The notes under the pieces were generated by a model that ran no database searches, was not told the origin of the DNA, and saw only the letters and a program-made list of their open reading frames with translations. A stretch of 64,000 nt of DNA from Amaricoccus sp047275745. Its GTDB lineage: Bacteria; Pseudomonadota; Alphaproteobacteria; Rhodobacterales; Rhodobacteraceae. Of this stretch, positions 7,909 through 16,754 are shown one piece after another. The translations under genes and the position numbers were made by a program. The stretch's first letter is position 1. The number at the start of each line of letters is the position of its first letter. The stretch lies in the NCBI RefSeq assembly GCF_047275745.1, contig NZ_JBKQWU010000009.1, forward strand, positions 1-64,000, written 5' to 3'.

Positions 7909-9084
7909 ATGGTGGAACTGAGATTCACGCGCGAGGAATTCGCCGCCCGCCTCGCCGCGACGCGGGCCGAGATGGCGGCGCGCGGGATCGACGCGCTGAT
8001 CGTGAGCGATCCGACCAACATGAACTGGCTGACCGGCTACGACGGCTGGTCCTTCTACGTTCATCAGGCGGTGGTGGTGCCGCCGGCGGGGGAGCCGGTG
8101 TGGTTCGGCCGGGCGATGGACGCGGAAGGTGCGATCCGGACCGCCTACATGGACCCGGACCGGCTCCGCGGCTATGCCGACGACTACGTTCAGTCGACCG
8201 AGCGGCATCCGATGGAGGTGCTTGGCAGTCTCCTGGCCGATCTCGGGCTCGGTTCGGCGCGGATCGGCGTCGAACTCGACAACTACTGGTACACCGCCGC
8301 CGCGCACCGGACGCTGCTCGCGGCGCTGCCCGAAGCCTCGTTCATCGACGCCACCGGCCTCGTGAACTGGCGCCGCGCGGTCAAGAGCCCGGCGGAGATC
8401 GGCTACATGCGCAAGGCGGCCCGGATCGTCGAGGCGATGCATGCGCGCATCGCCGAGGTGATCGAGCCCGGCATCCGCAAATGCGATCTGGTGGCGGAGA
8501 TCTATGACGCGGGCATCCGGGGCGCGGACGGGGTGGGGGGCGACTATCCCGCCATCGTTCCGATGCTGCCCTCGGGCGCGGACGCCGCCGCGCCGCATCT
8601 GACCTGGGACGACAAGCCGATGAAGGCCGGCGAGGGAACCTTCTTCGAGATCGCCGGCTGCTACCACCGCTATCACGTCCCGCTCAGCCGCACCGTCTTT
8701 CTCGGCGCGCCGACGAAGGCGTTCCGCGACGCGGAGACGGCGGTTCTCGAAGGGATGGAGGCGGGGCTCGCCGCCGCGAAGCCGGGCAATACCTGCGAGG
8801 ACATCGCCGTCGCCTTCTTCGACACGCTGGCGCGGTTCGGCTTCGAGAAGGACAGCCGCACCGGCTATTCGATCGGCGCGAGCTACCCGCCCGACTGGGG
8901 CGAGCGGACGATGAGCCTGCGCCGGGGCGACCGGACCGAGCTCAGGCCCGGCATGTGCTTCCATTTCATGACCGGGCTCTGGCTTCGCGACATGGGGCTC
9001 GAGATCACCGAGAGCATCCTGATCACCGAGACCGGCGTCGAATGCCTCGCCAACGTGCCGCGCGAACTGCTGGTGAAGCCGTGA
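7909..9084 (+). CDS. doeA: Ectoine hydrolase (M24-fold)
   Basis: 391 residues of the creatinase/prolidase fold. Very close in pattern to DoeA/EutD: LTGYDGWSFYVHQ, PVWFGRAMDAEGA and FEIAGCYHRYHVPLSRTVFLG. The usual M24 metal aspartates (DxG...D-[IL]-T/S-R-T) are replaced (EIAGC, PLSRT), as in metal-free creatinase-like members, which fits ring opening of ectoine rather than peptide cleavage. It would convert ectoine to N-acetyl-diaminobutyrate. The ATG at 7909 has a GGGAGA site; the upstream GTG at 7891 is less likely. Overlaps doeB by GTGA. Divergent from mlaE. Confidence 0.88.
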   Translation: MVELRFTREEFAARLAATRAEMAARGIDALIVSDPTNMNWLTGYDGWSFYVHQAVVVPPAGEPVWFGRAMDAEGAIRTAYMDPDRLRGYADDYVQSTERHPMEVLGSLLADLGLGSARIGVELDNYWYTAAAHRTLLAALPEASFIDATGLVNWRRAVKSPAEIGYMRKAARIVEAMHARIAEVIEPGIRKCDLVAEIYDAGIRGADGVGGDYPAIVPMLPSGADAAAPHLTWDDKPMKAGEGTFFEIAGCYHRYHVPLSRTVFLGAPTKAFRDAETAVLEGMEAGLAAAKPGNTCEDIAVAFFDTLARFGFEKDSRTGYSIGASYPPDWGERTMSLRRGDRTELRPGMCFHFMTGLWLRDMGLEITESILITETGVECLANVPRELLVKP

Positions 9085-10067
9085 GGCCGTCGCCCATCGT
9101 CTCATCGGTTGATCTCGAGGCCAAGGGCAAGCAGCACGGCCATCTGCGCCTGCCCCACAGCCGCGACGATTCGGCCTGGGGCTCGGTGATGATCCCGGTC
9201 GCGGTCATCGCGGGGGCGCCGGGGCCGACGGCGCTGCTGACGGGGGCGAACCATGGTGACGAATACGAAGGGCCGCTGGCGCTCTTCGAGCTTGCGCGGC
9301 TGCTCGATCCGGAGGTGCTGACCGGAAGGGTCATCATCGTCCCGGCGCTGAACACCCCGGCGTTTCAGGCCGGAACACGGACATCGCCGATCGACAGGGG
9401 CAATCTGAACCGGCTCTTTCCGGGGCGCCCGGACGGGACGGTGACCGAGAAGATCGCCGATTTCGTCACGCGCGAACTGCTGCCGCGCGCCGATCTGGTG
9501 CTGGACTTCCATTCCGGCGGCCGAACGCTCGACTTCCTGCCCTTCGCCGCCGCGCATGAGCTGGACGACCCGGAGCAGGAGGCGCGGGCGATGGCGGCGG
9601 TCGCGGCTTTCGGCGCTCCCTGGTCGATGAGGATGCGCGAGATCGACGCGGTCGGCATGTTCGACACTACGGCCGAGGCGATGGGCAAGGTCTTCGTCAC
9701 GACCGAGCTTGGCGGCGGCGGCACCGCGCGGGCCGAGACGGTCGCGATCGCGCGGCGGGGCGCTTCGAACCTGTTGCGCCACGCCGGCATCCTGCCGGGC
9801 GAGGTGGAGGACCAGGGCACCCGTTGGCTCGACATGCCCGATGGCTGCTTCGCCTTCGCGCCGCGCGACGGGCTCTTCGAGACGCTGGTCGACCTCGGCG
9901 CCGAGGTGCGCGCGGGCGAGCCCGTCGCCCGTATCCACGCCACCGACCGGACCGGGGTCGCGCCTGAGGAGATCGCGGCGCCCCTCGACGGCCTGCTCGC
10001 GGCGCGGCATTTTCCGGGGCTGATCCGGATCGGGGATTGCGCGGCCGTGGTCGCCGTTCCCGCGTGA
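9081..10067 (+). CDS. doeB: N-alpha-acetyl-L-2,4-diaminobutyrate deacetylase
   Basis: 328 residues, succinylglutamate desuccinylase/aspartoacylase (M14-like) fold. Zinc motif GANHGDEYEG near residue 55 gives His and Glu, and DFHSGGRT near 145 supplies the second His. The C-terminal beta domain (GEPVARIH, IAAPLDGLL) is typical of this group. It removes acetate from the DoeA product to give 2,4-diaminobutyrate, which can feed aspartate metabolism. Starts at GTG 9081 within the doeA stop, so it is translationally coupled. The transaminase and semialdehyde dehydrogenase steps (DoeD, DoeC) are not present in the window. Confidence 0.88.
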   Translation: MRPSPIVSSVDLEAKGKQHGHLRLPHSRDDSAWGSVMIPVAVIAGAPGPTALLTGANHGDEYEGPLALFELARLLDPEVLTGRVIIVPALNTPAFQAGTRTSPIDRGNLNRLFPGRPDGTVTEKIADFVTRELLPRADLVLDFHSGGRTLDFLPFAAAHELDDPEQEARAMAAVAAFGAPWSMRMREIDAVGMFDTTAEAMGKVFVTTELGGGGTARAETVAIARRGASNLLRHAGILPGEVEDQGTRWLDMPDGCFAFAPRDGLFETLVDLGAEVRAGEPVARIHATDRTGVAPEEIAAPLDGLLAARHFPGLIRIGDCAAVVAVPA

Positions 10068-10086
10068 CGACCGAGGGAGAGAAGCG

Positions 10087-11238
10087 ATGCGGACACTGGA
10101 GATCCTGGAGCGGCTGATCGCCTTTCCGACCGTGAGCCGCGACCCGAACGCGCCGCTCATGGACTACGTGGCCGAAACCCTGCGGGCGGGCGGGATCGAG
10201 CCGGTGCTGGTCCCGAACGCGGACGGGACCAAGGCGAACCTCTTCGCGAGCGTCGGCGGTCCCGAGGGCGGCGTGATGCTCTCCGGCCACACCGATGTCG
10301 TGCCGGTCGACGGGCAGGACTGGACGCGGCCGCCTTTCGAACTGACGCGCGGCGAAGGGCGGCTTTACGGGCGCGGCACGGCGGACATGAAGGGCTTCGT
10401 CGCCTCCGCCGTCGCCGCGATGTTGCGGGCGGCGAAGGCGGATCTCGCAAGCCCGCTGCATCTCGCGCTCTCCTATGACGAGGAACTCGGCTGCCTCGGG
10501 GTGCATTCGCTGATCGACCTGCTGGCCAGGGGGCCGGCGCGGCCCGCGATGTGCATCGTGGGCGAGCCGACCGAGCTTCGCGTGGCGACCGGCCACAAGG
10601 GCAAGACCGGCATGCGCGCCACCTGCCGGGGCGCCGAGGCGCATTCGGCGCTGGCGCCGACCGGGCTCAACGCGCTCCATCTCGCGAGCGACCTCATGTC
10701 CACGATCCGCGCCGAGCAGGACCGGATCGCCGCCGAGGGCACGCGCGACGGCGACTACGACGTGCCCTATTCGACGCTCCACGTCGGCAAGCTCAACGGG
10801 GGCGTGGCGCTCAACATCGTGCCGAACCTCGCAGTGATGGATTTCGAACTGCGCAATCTCGCGCAGGACGTGCCCGAGGCGCTGCTCGAACCGGTCCATG
10901 CCGCCGCCGGGCGCCTCAGCGCCGAGGCGCGCGCGCGCTTCCCCGATGCCGGGGTGGAGATCGAGGTCTTCAACACCTATCCCGGTCTCGACACGCCGGG
11001 CACGGCGGAGGTGGTGCGCTTCGTCCAGTCGCTGACCGGGGCGAACGGCACGATCAAGGTCGCCTTCGGCACCGAAGGCGGGCTCTTCTCCGAGAAGCTC
11101 GGGCTGCCCACCGTGGTCTGCGGTCCGGGCTCGATGGCGCAGGGCCACAAGCCGGACGAGTTCGTCACGGAGGAGCAGATGGCGCGCTGCGACGCCATGC
11201 TCGACGAACTGATCCTCCGGCTTCGCGCGGGGCTCTGA
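10087..11238 (+). CDS. argE: Acetylornithine deacetylase-like M20 amidohydrolase
   Basis: 383 residues of the M20 di-zinc deacetylase family. The motifs are SGHTDVVPVDGQDW (metal His, Asp), YGRGTADMKG (bridging Asp), DEELGCLG (catalytic Glu pair), VGEPTE, and GPGSMAQGHKPDEF with the final His. Family members act on N2-acetylornithine, but here the gene lies 19 bp after doeB with a GAGGGAG site. A role on an acetylated diaminobutyrate in ectoine catabolism is as likely as one in arginine synthesis. The sequence alone does not settle the substrate. Confidence 0.8.
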   Translation: MRTLEILERLIAFPTVSRDPNAPLMDYVAETLRAGGIEPVLVPNADGTKANLFASVGGPEGGVMLSGHTDVVPVDGQDWTRPPFELTRGEGRLYGRGTADMKGFVASAVAAMLRAAKADLASPLHLALSYDEELGCLGVHSLIDLLARGPARPAMCIVGEPTELRVATGHKGKTGMRATCRGAEAHSALAPTGLNALHLASDLMSTIRAEQDRIAAEGTRDGDYDVPYSTLHVGKLNGGVALNIVPNLAVMDFELRNLAQDVPEALLEPVHAAAGRLSAEARARFPDAGVEIEVFNTYPGLDTPGTAEVVRFVQSLTGANGTIKVAFGTEGGLFSEKLGLPTVVCGPGSMAQGHKPDEFVTEEQMARCDAMLDELILRLRAGL

Positions 11239-11400
11239 CCCCGCCGCGCTCTCGCCAACCGTCGCCAAAATCGTCGCGAAATCCGAACTCGCCCGTTCAC
11301 ATCTCCGAGAGTGGTGTTACTGATTGTCGCATGGGCGCGAAAGGCGGCGCGGATCGCCACGCGGATCGCCGCGAGAATCGCCAGTGGGGGAGGAGCGACA

Positions 11401-12990
11401 ATGGGCGCATTCAACATCTTCATGTTCGTAGGATTCACCGCGCTCGTCGCGATCCTGTCCTACTACTGGACACGGGGAACCGACGAGCACCACTCCGAAG
11501 GCTATTTCCTCGGCGGGCGATCTCTCACCGCGCCGGTGATCTGCGGCTCGCTCCTGCTGACCAACCTTTCGACCGAGCAGATCGTCGGGCTGACGGGCCA
11601 GGCCTATTCCGAGGGCGTGCTCGTCATGGCCTGGGAGACGCTCGCCGCGATCGCGATGGTGGTGACGGCGCTCGTGCTCCTGCCGCGCTACCTGCGCTCG
11701 GGCATCTCGACGATCCCGAGCTTTCTCGAGGAACGCTACGACGCGCAGACCAAGACGATCACCTCGCTCCTGTTCCTCTCGGGCTATGTGATCGTGCTCT
11801 TGCCGATCGTGCTTTATTCGGGCGCGCTCGCGCTTTCGACGATGTTCGAGGTGCCGACGCTCCTCGGGATGAGCGAGACGGGGGCGCTCTGGATCACGGT
11901 CTGGGCGATCGGGATCATCGGCTCGATCTACGCGATCTTCGGCGGCCTGAAGGCGGTCGCGGTCTCCGACACGATCAACGCGGTGGGGCTCTTCATCGGC
12001 GGGCTGCTGATCCCGATCTTCGGCCTCGCGGCGATCGGCGGCGGCAGCGTCTTCCAGGGGATCTCGATCCTCTACACCGAGAATCCGGAGAAGTTCGACG
12101 CGATCGGCGGGCCGGAAAGCTCGATCCCCTTCGCAACGATCTTCACAGGCATGATGCTGGTGCAGCTGTTCTACTGGGGCACCAACCAGGCGATCATCCA
12201 GCGCGCGCTGGGCGCGAAGGATCTGAAGGAGGGCCAGAAGGGCCTGCTCTACGCGGGCGTCCTGAAGATCCTCGGGCCGATCATCGTCGTCCTGCCGGGG
12301 ATCATCGCCTATCAGCTGTTCTCCGATCTCGAAGTCGCGGACCAGGCCTATCCCCGGCTCGTGACCGAGGTGCTGCCGTTCCCGCTGCGCGGCTTCTTCG
12401 CGGCGGTGCTCTTCGGTGCGATCCTGAGCTCCTTCAACTCGGCGCTCAACAGTTCGGTCACGCTTTTCGGCGTCGACATCTACCGCCAGTACTTCAAGCC
12501 CGAGGCGAGTGACGAGCAGACCGTCTACGCGGGCAAGTGGTTCGGCACCATCCTCGCCATCGCCTCGATGACCATCGCGCCCTTCATCGCCAACGCGCCG
12601 CAGGGGCTCTTCGGCTATCTGCAGGAGGTCAACGGCTGCTACTCGATCCCGATCCTGACCATCATTCTCGTCGGGATCTTCACCCGCAAGGTGCCGCCCT
12701 TCGCGGCGAAGATCGGGCTCGCCTCGGGCGTGGGGCTCTATATCCTGAGCCAGTTCATCATCAAGCCGGCGGTGGGCGCGGAGAACTACCCGCACTTCCT
12801 GCATGTGATGGCGGGGCTCTTCGTGCTCAACGTCTGCATCATGCTCTTCATCGGCATGCGCTGGCCGATGGCCCGGGATTTCGTCCCGCGCGAGAGCCAC
12901 GCGGTGGACATGACGCCCTGGGCCTATGCGAAGCCGATGGGCCTCGCCATCGTCGCGGTCGTCGTCTCGACCTATTTCATCTTCACCTGA
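11401..12990 (+). CDS. Sodium/solute symporter (SSS family)
   Basis: 529-residue integral membrane protein with 13-14 hydrophobic segments. SSS family blocks are visible: EGYFLGGRSL near the N-terminus, LLLTNLSTEQIVGLTGQAY, ISTIPSFLEERY, FGGLKAVAVSDTINA, and FFAAVLFGAILSSFNSALNSSVTLF, which carries the sodium-site serines. It resembles the sugar-type branch (vSGLT/YidK-like) more than proline or pantothenate carriers. The ATG at 11401 follows a GGGGAGGAG site. It is downstream of doeA-doeB-argE on the same strand (gap 162 bp), so uptake of a compatible solute or related compound is possible, but ectoine carriers known in this group are usually TRAP or ABC systems. Confidence 0.85.
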   Translation: MGAFNIFMFVGFTALVAILSYYWTRGTDEHHSEGYFLGGRSLTAPVICGSLLLTNLSTEQIVGLTGQAYSEGVLVMAWETLAAIAMVVTALVLLPRYLRSGISTIPSFLEERYDAQTKTITSLLFLSGYVIVLLPIVLYSGALALSTMFEVPTLLGMSETGALWITVWAIGIIGSIYAIFGGLKAVAVSDTINAVGLFIGGLLIPIFGLAAIGGGSVFQGISILYTENPEKFDAIGGPESSIPFATIFTGMMLVQLFYWGTNQAIIQRALGAKDLKEGQKGLLYAGVLKILGPIIVVLPGIIAYQLFSDLEVADQAYPRLVTEVLPFPLRGFFAAVLFGAILSSFNSALNSSVTLFGVDIYRQYFKPEASDEQTVYAGKWFGTILAIASMTIAPFIANAPQGLFGYLQEVNGCYSIPILTIILVGIFTRKVPPFAAKIGLASGVGLYILSQFIIKPAVGAENYPHFLHVMAGLFVLNVCIMLFIGMRWPMARDFVPRESHAVDMTPWAYAKPMGLAIVAVVVSTYFIFT

Positions 12991-13044
12991 CGGCGGGCAT
13001 GCCGTGCGATCCGGACGGGTCGCCCGGCATGGTTGTCGGGAGGT

Positions 13045-13155
13045 TCACCTGGACCCGCGCAGGGTCGCGTCGAGCCGCGGCGCGGCGAGGGCGGTCTCGC
13101 GGACGAGGGCCGAGAAGTAGGCGCGAAGGCGGCGGGCGAAGCTCTGTTTCTGCAT
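13045..13155 (-). CDS. Small basic ORF, 36 residues, unknown
   Basis: Starts MQKQSFARRLRAYF with GGAG seven bases before the ATG and ends LRGSR. It is arginine-rich and would form one amphipathic helix. It lies between the symporter (convergent) and the LysR gene, downstream of the latter on the same strand. I do not recognise a family; the good ribosome site is the only positive evidence. Confidence 0.3.
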   Translation of the reverse strand: MQKQSFARRLRAYFSALVRETALAAPRLDATLRGSR

Positions 13156-13275
13156 GTCGGTCTCCATGAATGGACCATTTCCGTTCATGGCCAAGCTAGG
13201 CGCGACGTCTCCGGCGCGGTAGCGGGACACGCGCAAACCCGCCCTGTCCCGCGCGCATGGCAAGGGCGAAAGGAG

Positions 13276-14265
13276 TCAGTGCGCTTCGCGGGTGGCCCCG
13301 CGCCGGGCCTTGGGCTCCGGTTGCCCGTGAGACTCCGGTTGCCCGTGCCACAGGCCGGGAACGCCATCGTCGCCGATGATCGCGCGGCAATGATCGACGA
13401 AGGCCGAGACCGTCGCGGTGCGGTGCGCGACGCGCGAGAGCGCGAGGCCGAGGCGGAGCGGCGCGATCCCGGAGAGCGGCACGAAGCAGAGCGGCTTGCC
13501 GTCCGGCGCCAGGTCGTGCTGGGCGCGGGCGGCGATGACGGTATAGCCGAAACCGTTCGCAACCATCGAGCGGGCGACCGACATGTCCCGGGTGCGCTCC
13601 GCGATCCGGGGGCGCAGGCCCACGCGGCTGAAGATCGAGAGGAAGTAATCGCCGCTGTACGGGAGGTCGAGAAGCACCATGCCGCGGTCGACCAGATCCT
13701 CCGGCCGGAGCGTCGAAGCCGCCGACAACGGGTCCTCCGGCGACAGCATCACGAAGGGCGGGAGTTCCGCGAGCGTCTCGAAGACGATGTCGCTCGGCAC
13801 ACCGAGGTCATAGGTGAGCCCGACATCCACATCCGCGACGCGGAGCCGCTCGATGATCTCGCCGTGGTCGAGTTCGTACTGGCGCACCGCCACCGCGTCG
13901 TAGCGTTGCTCGAACCGGCGCCGCAGTTCCGGCAGGACGAGCTGCGCGAAGGTGACGAGGCAGCCGACCCCGAGGGGACCGCGCACCACGCCCGACATGT
14001 CGTTCGCGATCGCGTTGAGCTCGTCCGCCGCGGCGATCACCGCCCGCGCCTGCACGAGGAAGGCGCGGCCGGCGCCGGTCGGCGTCAGCCCGTGCGCGTG
14101 CTTGCGGATGAAGAGAGGCAGGCCGAACTCCGCTTCCATCTGCGCGATCGCGGTCGAGATCGAGGGGGCGGAGACATTGACGAGTTCCGCCGCCTGGGTC
14201 ACGCCGCCGGCCTCCCCGACCGCGATCAGGTATTCGAGCTGGCGCAGTGTGAACCGGAGCGGCAT
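13276..14265 (-). CDS. LysR-family transcriptional regulator
   Basis: 329 residues. Winged helix-turn-helix at residues 5-64 (FTLRQLEYLIAVGEAGGVTQAAELVNVSAPSISTAI), then the periplasmic-binding-like effector domain (about 92-300). The C-terminal tail contains a short duplicated HGQPES/HGQPEP unit, seen in DNA as two near-identical copies around 13315-13345. It diverges from ftsW across 208 bp. Neither neighbour reveals the effector; control of the symporter and doe genes is possible but not shown. A LysR gene beside ftsW is not part of the normal division cluster. Confidence 0.85.
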   Translation of the reverse strand: MPLRFTLRQLEYLIAVGEAGGVTQAAELVNVSAPSISTAIAQMEAEFGLPLFIRKHAHGLTPTGAGRAFLVQARAVIAAADELNAIANDMSGVVRGPLGVGCLVTFAQLVLPELRRRFEQRYDAVAVRQYELDHGEIIERLRVADVDVGLTYDLGVPSDIVFETLAELPPFVMLSPEDPLSAASTLRPEDLVDRGMVLLDLPYSGDYFLSIFSRVGLRPRIAERTRDMSVARSMVANGFGYTVIAARAQHDLAPDGKPLCFVPLSGIAPLRLGLALSRVAHRTATVSAFVDHCRAIIGDDGVPGLWHGQPESHGQPEPKARRGATREAH

Positions 14266-14473
14266 GGCTCACGATGGCGCCCTGATCGGCATGCGATGTC
14301 AAGAGTGGAACGCCCCGACTGGCCGGAGATGGCCGCATTTCGGGCAAATCCCGGTTGAAATGCTGGCGCGGGGGCGAAATCGGGGCTAAGGTGCCGCCAA
14401 ATTCCGCGCCGGGGGCAACCCGGGCGGATGTGGCAGTGAACGCAGGCACCAGGAACGACGAGGCGGTTCCCCG

Positions 14474-15640
14474 ATGACCGACATGGTCTTTCGCGCGACT
14501 CCGGCGAAGCCCGGGGAAGCGATCATTCCCGAATGGTGGCGTACCGTCGACCGCTGGTCGCTCGCGGCGATCATCGCGCTCTTCCTGATCGGCCTCCTGC
14601 TCTGCCTCGCGGCCTCGCCGCCGCTCGCGGTACGCAACGGGCTCGATCCGTTCTACTATTTCTGGCGGCAGATCGCCTTCGGGCTCGTCGCGATCCCGAT
14701 GCTGTTCGTGCTCTCGATGTCCTCCCCGTCGCGGCTGCGGAGGCTGGGCGTGATCGCCTTCTTCGCCTCATTCGTCGCGCTGGCGCTGCTGCCTTTCTTC
14801 GGAACCGATTTCGGCAAGGGCGCGATCCGCTGGTATTCGCTGAGGGTCGTGTCGGTTCAGCCGGCGGAGTTCCTGAAACCCGCCTTCGCGGTCTTCGCGG
14901 CCTGGCTGATGGCCGCGAGCTACGATGTGAAGGGGCCGCCGGGCAAGGCGCTCAGCTTCTGCGTCGCGGTGGTCCTGACCGCGATGCTGGCGCTGCAGCC
15001 CGACTTCGGCCAGGCGGGTCTCGTCATCGCCTCCTGGGCGCTCATGTATTTCGCCGCCGGCGCGCCGGTCACGCTCCTCTCCGGGGTCGGAGCCGGGGTC
15101 ATCGGCGTCGGCTGGTTCGCCTATAACAATTCCGAGCATGTGGCGCGGCGCATCAACGGCTTCCTCTCCGAGGAGATCGATCCGCTGACCCAGATCGGTT
15201 ATGCGACAAATGCGATCCAGGAGGGCGGGATCTTCGGCGTCGGCGTGGGCAACGGCTCGGTCAAATGGACACTGCCGGACGCGCATACCGACTTCATCAT
15301 CGCGGTGGCGGCGGAGGAATACGGGCTCATTCTCTGCGTCGTGGTGATGGCGCTCTACGCGACGGTCGTCGCGCGCGCGCTCATGCGGCTCGTCGGCGAG
15401 CCCGACCCGTTCATCCGTCTCGCCGGGACCGGTCTCGCCTGTCTCTTCGGGATGCAGGCGATGATCAACATGGGCGTCGCCGTCCGGCTGCTCCCCGCCA
15501 AGGGCATGACATTGCCGCTCATCTCCTACGGCGGTTCCTCGCTGATCGCCGCCTGCATTGGCCTTGGCATGCTGCTCGCGATGACGCGCAGGCGCCCGAG
15601 GCCCGACGAAATGGAAGACATCCTTGGTCCCGTCCGCTGA
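14474..15640 (+). CDS. ftsW: Septal peptidoglycan glycosyltransferase FtsW
   Basis: 388-residue SEDS membrane protein with about ten helices. The blocks FGTDFGKGAIRWY, QPAEFLKPAF, LQPDFGQAGLVI, ARRINGFL, GIFGVGVGNGSVKW, LPDAHTDFIIAVAAEEYG and LLPAKGMTLPLISYGGSSLIA are diagnostic. The last carries the PLISYGGSS motif, and the Asp in PDAHTDF is the family's catalytic loop acid. Polymerises lipid II at the division site with FtsI. It is the first gene of the run here: murD, normally upstream, is absent and a LysR gene takes its place, so this half-cluster needs its own promoter in 14266-14473. Confidence 0.95.
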   Translation: MTDMVFRATPAKPGEAIIPEWWRTVDRWSLAAIIALFLIGLLLCLAASPPLAVRNGLDPFYYFWRQIAFGLVAIPMLFVLSMSSPSRLRRLGVIAFFASFVALALLPFFGTDFGKGAIRWYSLRVVSVQPAEFLKPAFAVFAAWLMAASYDVKGPPGKALSFCVAVVLTAMLALQPDFGQAGLVIASWALMYFAAGAPVTLLSGVGAGVIGVGWFAYNNSEHVARRINGFLSEEIDPLTQIGYATNAIQEGGIFGVGVGNGSVKWTLPDAHTDFIIAVAAEEYGLILCVVVMALYATVVARALMRLVGEPDPFIRLAGTGLACLFGMQAMINMGVAVRLLPAKGMTLPLISYGGSSLIAACIGLGMLLAMTRRRPRPDEMEDILGPVR

Positions 15641-16754
15641 CAGCCGTTCCGCTCAGAAACCACCACTGCTCGTCATCGGCGCCGGGGGAACCGGGGGGCA
15701 CATGTTCCCCGCGCAGGCGCTCGCGGAGGCGATGCTGGCGCGGGGATGGCGCGTGCGGCTCGCGACCGACGCCCGGGGCGCGCGCTATGCCGGGGGCTTT
15801 CCCGAGGCGGTGGAGCGCCAGGTGACCCGATCCGGAACCTTCGCCCAGGGCAGCCTGATCGCGCGCGCGCTCTCGCCGTTCTCGATCGCGCTGGGCGCGG
15901 CCGGGAGCATCTGGTCGATGCTGCGCGACCGTCCCGCCTGCGTCGCGGGGTTCGGCGGCTATCCGGCGCTGCCGGCGATGATCGCGGCCTGGACGCTCAG
16001 GCTCCCCCGGCTGATCCATGAGCAGAACGGCGTGCTCGGCCGGGTGAACCGCGCCTTCGCGCGCCGGGTCGACGTGGTCGCCTGCGGCACCTGGCCGACC
16101 GCGCTGCCTCCCGGCACCCGGCATGTTCACACCGGCAATCCGGTACGCGGCGTCGTGCTGGAGCAGGCGGGCGCCCCTTATGTGCCGCCCGGTGATCATC
16201 CGATGGGGCTTCTGGTGATCGGCGGCAGCCAGGGGGCCGGGGTCTTCGCCCGCGTCATGCCCGAGGCGCTCATGCTGCTCGAACCCGCGCTCCGCGACCG
16301 GCTGCGCGTCAGCCAGCAGGTCCGGGCCGAGGACATGGCGCGGATGCAGGACGGGTTCTGCGGGCTCCGCATCCGGGGCGACCTCCGCGGCTTCTTCGAC
16401 GACGTGCCCCGGCGCATCGCCGAGGCGGCGCTCGTCATCAGCCGGGCGGGGGCGAGTTCGATCGCCGATATCACCGCGATCGGCCGGCCCTCGATCCTGA
16501 TCCCGTTTCCGGCGGCGACCGACGACCACCAGACCGCGAACGCCCGGGGTCTCGTCGAGGCGGGTGGCGCGTTCGTCATCCAGGAGGCGGATTTGACTCC
16601 CGATCTCCTCGCCGGGCATATCACCGCGATCCTGTCAGATCCGGAGGGGGCCGAGGCCATGGCCGCGGCGGCGCTGGCGGAGGGCCGGCCCGACGCGACG
16701 GAACAGCTCGCGGAGCTCGTCGAGCATCTCGCGCAACAAGGAGGCAGAGCATGA
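15624..16754 (+). CDS. murG: UDP-GlcNAc:lipid I N-acetylglucosaminyltransferase
   Basis: 376 residues, GT-B fold. N-terminal glycine loop IGAGGTGGHMFPAQ, lipid-side EQNGVLGRVNR, hinge LVIGGSQGA and sugar-nucleotide site SRAGASSIADITAIGRPSILIPFP are all present. It makes lipid II on the inner face of the membrane. The TTG at 15624 overlaps ftsW by 17 bases and is the only sensible start before the glycine loop; its ribosome site (GGAAGAC) is weak, which suggests coupling to ftsW translation. Confidence 0.95.
   Translation: MVPSADSRSAQKPPLLVIGAGGTGGHMFPAQALAEAMLARGWRVRLATDARGARYAGGFPEAVERQVTRSGTFAQGSLIARALSPFSIALGAAGSIWSMLRDRPACVAGFGGYPALPAMIAAWTLRLPRLIHEQNGVLGRVNRAFARRVDVVACGTWPTALPPGTRHVHTGNPVRGVVLEQAGAPYVPPGDHPMGLLVIGGSQGAGVFARVMPEALMLLEPALRDRLRVSQQVRAEDMARMQDGFCGLRIRGDLRGFFDDVPRRIAEAALVISRAGASSIADITAIGRPSILIPFPAATDDHQTANARGLVEAGGAFVIQEADLTPDLLAGHITAILSDPEGAEAMAAAALAEGRPDATEQLAELVEHLAQQGGRA

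Noticed and set aside
7747..9105. N-terminal extension of the MlaE frame to 834 residues
   Set aside because: The extra part is antisense to doeA and Arg/His/Asp-rich. MlaE has a proper start with a strong ribosome site at 7746.
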